From contig JAADVB010000016.1 in assembly GCA_023334545.1 (NCBI GenBank), positions 62,001 through 126,000 of the forward strand: 64,000 nt of DNA, written 5' to 3'. The position numbers were made by a program, and so were the translations under genes. This DNA comes from Salisapilia sapeloensis (taxonomy: Eukaryota; Oomycota; Peronosporomycetes; Peronosporales; Salisapiliaceae). Each line of letters starts with the position of its first letter. The first letter of the stretch is position 1. Shown here one piece after another: positions 55,981 through 64,000 of the stretch. Below the pieces are notes generated by a model. It did not search any database and was not told where the DNA came from. It saw nothing but the letters and a program-made list of their open reading frames with translations.

Positions 55981-57603
55981 TTATTTTTTCATTCTATTCG
56001 TCGTAGACGGATGTCGAGGTGGTCTCGACGGCGTCGTGTAACTAGATCGTAAAGCTGATGCGCCTGCGCCAAACGGTGTTGGCGTGTTAGATCGAATACT
56101 AGATAAGCGACTACGAATAGAGTCTGAACGCTCTCTTGCCGATGCAATTTTCCGCTGTGATGTCGATCGTTTCCTCGCTTTCTTCCCCCTCTTTACAAGA
56201 AACATTAGCCATGACTTTTATTCACGAATAGAAAGCATACTGATTGAGCTTCTAGTTGACTTGCAATTTTCTCTCGATGAGATGCTTCCTTTACTTGAAA
56301 TGGGGAAGCTACGTCGAGAATTAGATGGAGTCCCAGTTGTGGAGATGCATCATTTATGAGAGATGTGCACCTTGGATATCGGAAGCATTCAAAATCATTG
56401 GTGTGCCTTCAATGTCTCCCCATGTCATCATCGGACTCGAGTCCACACCCGGTTCGATATTCGGAGTCATTGCCACCAAGTTAAAATCGTGTGCTGACCT
56501 CGACGTTCGACCGCTTTCATCACTAGTCGACTACATGTACAAGGTCTGTTAGTCTGTCGGTTGCCAAGACAGTTGAAGAGAAGTGTGTCGTACTGAAGCT
56601 TCCAATGTTGGGAAACGGGAGTTTGCAAACACCGTTTCTTTCTTCTGTCGACGCATTTGGTTCGATTTCGCGTTACTAGATCCATTTTCAAGTCGAAGTC
56701 TGCTACTTGCATTCAGATCCACCTGAAAAGCTTTTAATCAGTTGCTGCTTTCATGACAACTACGAGTAAATATGTACTCTAGATATCTGTCTATTTGTTT
56801 CTAGATCTGGCGGATAGATAAGAGGGTTTCGAGCATGATAGTTCCAACTATCTGGAGCTGTAGGTCGATCATCCTTCGGACCTTTGATTCACAACGAGGT
56901 GGTAAGCATATACTGTGTAGAGGTAGAAGGAAAGCTTTAAAAGGACCTTTTGGGGCAGTCACTTGGTCGATCGTTTTTACTTGATCTTTCGTTAGCCAAG
57001 TTCCATCCTGCAGCAAATGGCGCTTTGGATCACCGCGCCCTTCTTCGTCATCGTACGCCCAAAAGTACTTGCGTTTATGATCTGCAATCGCTTTCGCTTG
57101 TAGCTCTTCGTATGCAGCGTTGTCCTCGGACGTGTAAGAGTTCTATTCATGCGTATTAATAAACTAATTGGCAGACTTCTATACGCAGTAGAGTAGACCA
57201 AGAACTGGTTCAGTTTCATGTCATGCTGTCGCTCGCCCGCTTCTTTGCGAACTTCTTGCTCTTCATCGTCATAATCGATATTAATTGCACCCCGCTCTGG
57301 TGTTTCTTGGTCCCAATCTGCAGAACTGGACGTCACACTAGGCCGACTCCAGGAGTCATGCGTATCCTTTGCCTGCAATGTCGTCGCGGTCCCTGTGTTT
57401 GTCCGAATACTCGTAGGAGGTCTACCAGAGCCCATTGACTACTATCGCAATTGGGTTCATTTACATACTAAAAACACAGCATACACAATACGACCTACCG
57501 TTGCTGTCTCTTGCAACCTTGCAAGGTCTGGGAAAAAGTCTCGTTGGATAATGCGTGCTATTTCGCCCACATACTCCTCCTCTTCTAACACCTCCTTATT
57601 CAT
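55981..57603 (-). CDS. ESS2/DGCR14 splicing-factor homologue
   Basis: Many short exons. The start at 57603 reads MNKEVLEEEEYVGEIARIIQRDFFPDLARLQ, the signature of the Es2 family. Later pieces also match: LNQFLVY, EELQAKAIADHKRKYFWAYDDEEG, DSWNYHARNPLIYPPD, GVDSSPMMTWGDIEGTP and a C-terminal SRLSSIRSNTPTPFGAGASALRSSYT. ESS2 is a nuclear protein associated with spliceosomal C complexes. Exon borders between about 56200 and 57150 are uncertain, and one or two exons may be misjoined in my reading, but the order of motifs is complete. Confidence 0.8.
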
Positions 57604-59293
57604 TGTCGTGTTAAGCTGTTCTAGAGTGATAAACTATGCCTTTTCTTATATTTGATTGGCTATTTATGCAATATCGAGCTGCTAGATGGACATAACAGAG
57701 CCCAAGTTTCCTTTGTCTTTTTGCTACGTTCATGTGATCTCAAAACCATTGTTGCCTCATCTTGTAAGAGGGTTTGAAATTTTTCCATCATACTCAATAC
57801 ATCATGGCCATAATGGAAGAAGCTAAGAAATGAGGGTACTATTTGAGGGCAAATTTTCAGTGTCTAAAAGTCAACCTGGCAGCACAACCAAAAGCAAGCA
57901 AGAATAGAACAAGGCTATGTTTATTGAGCAGAAAGCCAGGTATTATGCAAGGCATAGTAGGCATCGTGAAAACAAGAATGGATGAATTGTAATAGGAATC
58001 AATGCACAAATCTTTGGTAGTTCGTCCTGCTCTTACGCCGCTATTTGCCTTTCTAGGTCTATCTACGCATATTGTCCTTTCCTTTACCATGTCTTGGCGG
58101 ACCTAGTGTCGAGCAAATCGTGATTTCTCGTCGAAGCCCTCCAGGTTGAAGTTGCATTCGATTTACTTGCAACATTAATCTCTTCGCCATTTCAGTGGGA
58201 CGCATTACAGTACGAGTCACATACATCACTCAACTCTTCTGTCTACTACTGTACTTTGTATGTTCCGGAATAATAGTGAAGAGCTAACTAGTGCAAGTAA
58301 ATCGAAGGGCTCACAGCGTCTTTCACGCGCTTTTACAAATTTGCACATTTTGAGACCCAGGTGTGACTTGAAGTCTTCTCGAAGATCGTTTCATCCCAAT
58401 TGCATCAAAGGTGAAGACAGAGATAGACGAAAAAGAAGTAACGTCGTATTTGTTGCGAGGACAATCGGAGATTATGCGAGGCGAAATATGCACTATGAGA
58501 ACAAGCATGTGCGGGCTGTGATCGGTATTGTGCCTCTTGAATCGACCTGACTGAAATCGACAAAAAAGGTAGATGATGTGGAAAGGTATATCGATACAGA
58601 CCTATGTCGCTCCAAGAATATCATCTATATGCTGCAATTTCCACACAGATCGTGCTACAGCGAGCATGATAATGGAAACTTCAATTACAACAGAGGATGG
58701 AGCTCGAGAGGCGAGATGTATTAACAATATGAAGCTGCATCTCCACCGATTGCAGAGGCTACTCGCTTTGTAGTCCTCATTAGGCGGAAAGTTTTGGGGG
58801 CATGTTACGAAAGATTCCAATGTAATGTAGCTAATCCGAATCGGCAATTCTTAGCGAATGTGGAGTTGCCCGATTTGATTATCATGAATAGAATTACAAA
58901 AGCTGAATCCACAATTTTGCTGAATCAGTAGTCAGCACGAGCACGGTCTAACTATTTTACCTAAGCAGAAGTGTGCCAAAGGTCTAATACTGGAAAATCT
59001 TCTCTCAATCACATAAAATTAGTTTGCAACTGACAAGCTGCATATCTTCGCCTCTGAAGAGCTGCAGGATGTTATATAATTGTGTGTCAAGATAAACCTA
59101 TGCCATGGGACAAGTTGGTCAAGTAGCTTTAGGGGAACCATCATCAATAAACAATGGTACCGTTATGAATGGAGTCGAAAATACAAATATCTATTCATTG
59201 TGCATAGTTATTTTCCAAACCGTAATGCTTACTATGTACCTACATCCAATCATGACTTATTGCATACACATGCTCCAGAATTAATACTAGGTT
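57604..59293. other. Gene-poor stretch of 1.7 kb
   Basis: Two modest frames (plus 58260-58550; minus 58090-57857) lack domain or codon character. The plus frame is rich in Arg and Lys and ends without a family match. No RNA gene is evident. It could hold a decayed gene. Confidence 0.4.
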
Positions 59294-61742
59294 CTATATA
59301 TTATACATCTCTTTAGCCTGGGCAATCACAGACGAGAACGTCTTGGAAGCAGACCGACGTGCTTTCGGTGGCAAAGATGGCTCTAGATCCGGCCCGTCGA
59401 CAGACATGACGACCAAAGCATTTGGTATAATACATGTAATGGACTGGCAAGGTGTAGTGGATGTAAGATCGCAATCACACGCTCGCAACCTTTGTTGATC
59501 CTCTTCCGAACGTAACGTCGCTACTTTCCGATCATACGGATCCAAGACCTGTAGATTCTTCTCTCGTGTCTTCAAATGGTAGTTTTCGATTGTAAATTCC
59601 TCTCGACTCTCAAGCCAGTGCAACAACTCTGACGAACTGACTCGTTTCCCCATACGTTCATTCACATATCGAGTAAGTCGGAATAACGTCGCACTTGGAC
59701 GACATTTTTGCAATAGAGTTTGAGCCAGACCGTCTTCATCCACCAACTCTTCCTCAAATAATTTTTTTGATGATGTTTTAGATGGTAGGCGAGGATACTT
59801 TCGAAGTAGCGATTTAACGCTCGCGGCACGGAACCTGGTCAATGTATTCGCATCATACTCAGGCAGGATCGCATCAACTGCAATAGGTAGCTTCCTCTTC
59901 TTGCTATGTACTTGACCAGATGCCCCACATGGTAAACTACGATTTGCATTAGTACGCGTTAAGAAGTAACATGATAGAAACATACTCTGTCCGGATGGAA
60001 ACTTCTTCTTCATCTTTTTGGGCAATACTATGTGAGTAGATGTCTCCCAAGCTATTCATCTGATAGACAACTCCGACTTGCTTAGTGCTGTTGGAGGGAA
60101 GTGCAACAGAGCCGAAGAGACACGTAGCTTCACCTCCGTCCGTCATGAGCAAGTTGAGAGGCGAATTAGAAGCGACATATTGCGACGCATTCTCCTGCAT
60201 CGTATTTGATCGGATGGATTTTAACGACAACTCTGTGTCTTGTGCTGTTTTATCGCGTCCGTGCTCCAATTGAAACAAGACAGATCGCTTCTTCTCACGT
60301 GAAGAAGCTACGATGGCATCTACGAACGAATCTGTTTAGGACTGCTGGTACATGTAGTATAGAAGGACAGTACCTTGGCTATTCTGATCGCACGGAAGAT
60401 CATCCAACGGTCCAGAAATATCCTGCTGACTTAGTGTCACTGCATCGAGCGACCATGAGATCACCGGTTGCTTGGGCATTCGACAATCAATAATCTCAAC
60501 TGCCAGTCCGGAGAGAATGGAGAATTGGAATGGGCTCCTACACGTCCGTCGATACGTCAGCTCAATCGTTCGCTATGGGATAATTTATTAGCTTACCCTG
60601 GTCTTGCTTTGATTTCATGGATCTGAGCACTTGAATCTGGAAGTTCAAACAGATTCGACTTATTGAGTGCTGGTGAAGAATTTTCTCGCAAGTCGACCGA
60701 GTTTACAAATTGTTTTGTACAGTTCCAGAGTACCATCGGGTGACTATAGTATAGGAATGAGGAACAAGTTCGAGTGCATTATATTCATACGGAACATACC
60801 TTGCATATTCACATCGAATGTAGCGCTTGTCTTGTCTCTTGGCTCCATGGCCAACGCAACGCACCCCAGAGATAGAGTCCCACGTGTACAAGTCACCCAA
60901 ATCAGTAAGTAGTGCTATCTCTGCTTCTGCATGTGGATTCGAAGCGATATGATGCAGTGTTTCTGGAAATGAAAGTCGAATCTTTTCCTGTAGCGTTGGA
61001 TTCTTTCCAGCAGTTGCATAATACACACTGCAATTCGTATTACCACGCGTAGCAGCATAGAATGACGAGGATGACTGCGACTTCTTATAGCCTGCGCTGC
61101 CCAATACGATCGACTGACGGATGCTGAAACCTGTTTCAACGGTAGACTCGTGGATCCTACTATCCGACTCAACACCATCATCTGAAGAAGTATAGTCGAT
61201 CGATAGCAAGGAAGCTCTTTGTAGCACAGAACCCGTGGGAGTAAAAAGTATGTGGTCGCCTGAATCATTCGCAACACCTGCGATCGGATTTCCCTGCGAA
61301 GGGTGTACTTCGGTCTTCAATTTCGTAAAACTAAATCAACGGCTTAATCGTGAGCGTCTGACTTATTTCTGATAAGCATGCATATATACCTATAATTTTC
61401 ATTCAGATTATATAGGAGTAGACCGCGGGGAATGTAAGCTGAATGCATCATTCGATAGTGTGAGGCGGCGGATTGTATATCATTTCGTTTTTGAAAGCTC
61501 CAGTACGCCATTTTGAAATCTTTGTGCGGTCGCAGATAAGGATATGCCTCCAGATTCCGATATTGGAGCTCAATGACGTTCCTAGAGACTAACTCCTGAG
61601 CTCCATAGTCACCACTTTGTCGTTGATTGATTAAAGTCGGGTTCAGAGGAATATGGTCAGGATCCCTGCCAGCGATTGCACCGTTGAAGCCTGTGGAAAT
61701 GAGCACAGGCGCATGGTTCGGATACAAATCTCCGCCCTCCAT
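59294..61742 (-). CDS. TAF1C/Rrn6-like RNA polymerase I initiation factor
   Basis: Several exons. The first ATG in the leading frame is at 61742 (MEGGDLYPNHAP), but the frame is open further upstream, so the true start may lie there. WD-type beta-propeller features are visible: EAEIALLTDLGDLYTWDS, then across an intron CEYASHPMVLWNCTKQFVNSVDLR. This EYA-x-HPRxL-x(n)-VDLR pattern is typical of TAF1C and Rrn6, which anchor the Pol I core factor at rDNA promoters. The C-terminal part is helical and basic. I rate the family assignment as probable rather than certain; other WD-repeat proteins are possible. Confidence 0.6.
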
Positions 61743-61946
61743 CACTTGAGTGTTTTGTGGTTTCGATTTCGTGTCACGCAACAATTTTTCTAATTGGATA
61801 ATATTAGGATTTGTACCAATTGCAAGTACATGAATTAATTTGTTGCAGAAAACAATTTATTTCTTTTGTATGTGAACTTCGACTTGACAGGCATGGCAGT
61901 TCATTGCAAATACAAATCAATCGATTTAGTCATCGAATTATATCTT

Positions 61947-63137
61947 CTAGTCACGGCAATAGCCAAAGACGAAGCGACTTTCAATTTCTCCGTCTTCAGG
62001 GCAGTCCGTACAATGAATAGCATTGTACAAGTTACTCTTGCCAAAGCGAGCTCGAATGCTGTCGGGATACAACACTTGGGCGACTTCGACATCATGAGGA
62101 CCACATAGTTCGCGAAATTTAGTCACTGCATTCTCCCCATGCATTTCTAATGCCACACACGGTCCAGAACTCATGTATGTGAGAATTTCGTGGTATTGAG
62201 GAATGACACCTCTGTACACCGTAAATAGCTCATCCGCGTTCTCCATGGTAAGATGAATCATGCTTATGGCAGATATTTCCAGCCCAGCTTTCTGAATTTG
62301 TTCAATTATTTCGCCAACAGACTTTTCGCGCACGATGCGAGGTCGAATAACACCAACTGCACAATCGCTAAAGCTCGCTGTACTTTGCAGCACCTTCTGC
62401 AGCGATGATTTCGTCGCATCACCAGTTACCAGTTCTAGGCCTTTATCGTCAATAACGACGTACTCACTCAATTGTTTGCTGTACAATGCAGAGATAATCT
62501 CTTCGATACTATTCGCACTTCGGAGCTGAACTTCAATGAGCGTACTTCCATTTCGAGAACCATGATCACTGGCGGGTATTTTACCATGCACTGCGTTTTC
62601 ATCAAGCGAGTTCCACTGTGGAGTAGTTAAAATGGTTGTCTCCAAATGGACAATCCGTTCCGACTTTGCTTCTACTGTTTTTAAAATCTCGCCCGCCACA
62701 TGGAAACCTGATGGTAAGACGACGACAAGAGCATTCATTCCGCCACTACTCACAATACGCTTCGTGCATTCATTTGCAGCACTAACAATTTTCATCTGAC
62801 GAGAATACCTGATCGACAATGCTCTAGTTAGGATTCACAATTGTGACAAACAGAAAAGATGCGATCCTACACTGTGATAATGCCACCAACAATCAGATCT
62901 TCTCGCTCGACGGAGGGAACATGGATACGGCGAAGGAAGAGTCGTTTGGAATGACGATCCACCTATAAATCGATAAGCATTATGCCTCTACATGGATAAG
63001 ATCGAACAATTGATCGCTACACTACTTACAAGTTCAATTGTATCATCGCCAAAGTACGTCAAGTTAAACTCCTTTGTCAATTGCGCTTGTGGGTCAAACC
63101 ATTGCACAACAAATGAAAGTTGCTGTTCCTTTTCCAT
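61947..63137 (-). CDS. NME7-type nucleoside diphosphate kinase (DM10 plus NDPK domains)
   Basis: Three exons (about 63137-63030, 62962-62871, 62808-61947) give 353 residues. The N terminus is a DM10 domain (FVVQWFDPQAQLTKEFNLTY, FLRRIHVPSVEREDLIVGG, VYSRQMKIV). The first NDPK domain is highly diverged. The second is clear: VYRGVIPQYHEILTYMSSGPCVALEMHGENAV, FRELCGPHDVEVA, IRARFGKSNLYNAIHCTDCPEDGEIE, with the catalytic His in NAIHCTD. The usual KP near its start reads VIRPRIV. NME7 is a ciliary microtubule and gamma-TuRC protein, so this supports a flagellated stage. Confidence 0.9.
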
Positions 63138-63331
63138 TCTTGATAAGCTTCTGCGTCTCTGTCTTCACGTCTATTCGGGGTTTATACAAGTAGCGAGAAG
63201 ACCGTACAGCTCACTAAGACCAATATAGCTATTGAAGACGAAACGACTGGAAACGAACATAATTGTAGTCAAAAGGGAAAACAGCGAGTAGATTTTCATT
63301 TACGGAAGCAACGTGATATCCTTCTGTATCA

Positions 63332-64000
63332 CTAGTTTGACATTTTGGATGGACCTGGTGTCGGGTATGGCGTCGGCGAACCAGTTGGCTCAGGTGTCGG
63401 AGACTTTGGCCCGTAGTAACTTGAGGATCGAGTAGATACCGGCGTTGGCGAGGGAGAGTCTTTGTTAGGCATATTACGGCATTCCCCAGCCTCTCGTACC
63501 TCATCCGTACTAGGTGCAAGGTTTTCATCTTCACAGTAGTCCAGCATCTCTGAAGCAAATTTTTGAAGTTTCCACTCTATATCGCTGCAGTGTGGCATTC
63601 GTTCTTCAAATTGCACCAGAGCTGCATAACAGGCCTTGCGCTCACACAATTCGTCTTGGGGTATCTGGGGGTTTGTCATAGCATATCCCACTTCACCTTC
63701 ACAAACCTTTCGGCATCGGTTTTTTTCCCAATGACGGTGAAGTTGTTCTAACTGCGGCTTATCACACTGTGGAATGTCTGGTGGTAATGGTGCACTAGGT
63801 GTCTCAGTGCCATCGTCACTATCCGAATCCGGTGAAGGTGTCGGTTGCGAAGTAGTCGGCGGAGACGGCTTAAACGTAAACGAGAACTTTGGGGTTGTCG
63901 AGCTTGGGGTATTAGTCGATGGTGTTTCCATGGTTGGAGATGGGAACACACTTGGACATGGCTCCAGGTCGGACGAATTGTCAGAGTCCACTTCCTTCGA
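63332..64000 (-). CDS. Elicitin-like protein with Pro/Ser/Thr-rich flanks, 5' end outside the window
   Basis: The minus-strand frame enters at the right edge and stops at 63332. It has no ATG inside the window ahead of the conserved part, so the gene is partial. A Pro/Ser/Thr-rich stretch (for example PSPPTTSQPTPSPDSDSDDG) precedes a domain with Cys in CDKP, NRCRKVC, LCERKAC, PHCSD and DYCED, the order of elicitin-like folds with one extra Cys. A second Pro/Ser-rich tail (SPTPEPTGSPTPYPTPGPSK) follows. It probably is a secreted, O-glycosylated wall or surface protein. Sterol binding is unproven. Confidence 0.65.
   Translation of the reverse strand, partial: SKEVDSDNSSDLEPCPSVFPSPTMETPSTNTPSSTTPKFSFTFKPSPPTTSQPTPSPDSDSDDGTETPSAPLPPDIPQCDKPQLEQLHRHWEKNRCRKVCEGEVGYAMTNPQIPQDELCERKACYAALVQFEERMPHCSDIEWKLQKFASEMLDYCEDENLAPSTDEVREAGECRNMPNKDSPSPTPVSTRSSSYYGPKSPTPEPTGSPTPYPTPGPSKMSN

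Noticed and set aside
58260-58550. Arg/Lys-rich 96-residue plus-strand frame in the 57.6-59.3 kb gap
   Set aside because: No signal peptide, domain, splice partners or neighbour logic; the length is within chance for this base composition.
1-64000. CRISPR arrays, prophage or bacterial operons
   Set aside because: No direct-repeat/spacer arrays were seen, and spliced eukaryotic genes fill the window. The ~120-nt periodicity at 39.7-41.7 kb is LRR exons.

Overview
The window looks like nuclear DNA of an oomycete (stramenopile water mould). Three kinds of evidence point that way. Two secreted proteins carry a six-cysteine elicitin-type domain (about 20.9 kb and the right edge), a family known from oomycetes. 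There are remnants of START-FYVE and LRR receptor kinase genes, which oomycetes carry in numbers. Two flagellar genes, a CFAP161 homologue and NME7, imply a zoospore-forming lineage. Nearly all introns are tiny (about 50-90 nt, GTA..AG). Genes are packed tightly and mostly alternate in strand. I cannot fix the genus from sequence alone; a compact, moderate-GC genome of the Albugo or Pythium sort would fit.

Layout. 0.4-38.3 kb is dense housekeeping DNA: a nucleoplasmin-FKBP isomerase, a bacterial-type LpxL/HtrB-like acyltransferase, PDIA6-type disulfide isomerase, a four-domain voltage-gated Ca2+-type channel followed directly by an SK-like Ca2+-activated K+ channel, a CFAP161-EF-hand fusion, a small secreted protein, HEATR3/Syo1, glycine C-acetyltransferase, dynactin p27, FolD, an elicitin-like surface protein, a Tudor-knot protein, a BRCT protein, a membrane histidine acid phosphatase, AARSD1/AlaX, phosphofructokinase, alanine aminotransferase, a C2-TBC RabGAP, a small conserved-looking protein, a TPR-like protein (possibly MAU2), a TOM1/THH1-type 7TM protein and HisC.

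38.3-50.1 kb is an AT-rich, gene-poor island. It holds three decayed genes: an LRR array with one repeat per mini-exon, an LRR receptor-like kinase on the minus strand, and a START-FYVE gene. 50.1-64 kb returns to normal density: an ALDH10/betaine-aldehyde-type dehydrogenase, ATP synthase epsilon subunit, an RBR E3 ligase, an FAD oxidoreductase, a small disordered protein, ESS2, then (after a 1.7 kb gap) a TAF1C/Rrn6-like Pol I factor, NME7 and the 3' part of a second elicitin-like gene.

How the genes fit together. The 3-15 kb stretch is notable for Ca2+ biology: voltage-gated Ca2+ entry, a Ca2+-activated K+ channel that could repolarise after it, and an axonemal protein with calcyphosine-like EF-hands. 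This would suit zoospore motility, but that is inference. Several enzymes serve amino-acid and one-carbon metabolism (glycine C-acetyltransferase, FolD, alanine aminotransferase, HisC, ALDH10). I did not find a self-evident new multi-gene system. The strongest unusual signals are the eukaryotic LpxL-like enzyme, the odd pore residues in two adjacent channels, the CFAP161-EF-hand fusion and the ~120-nt exon/intron LRR periodicity.
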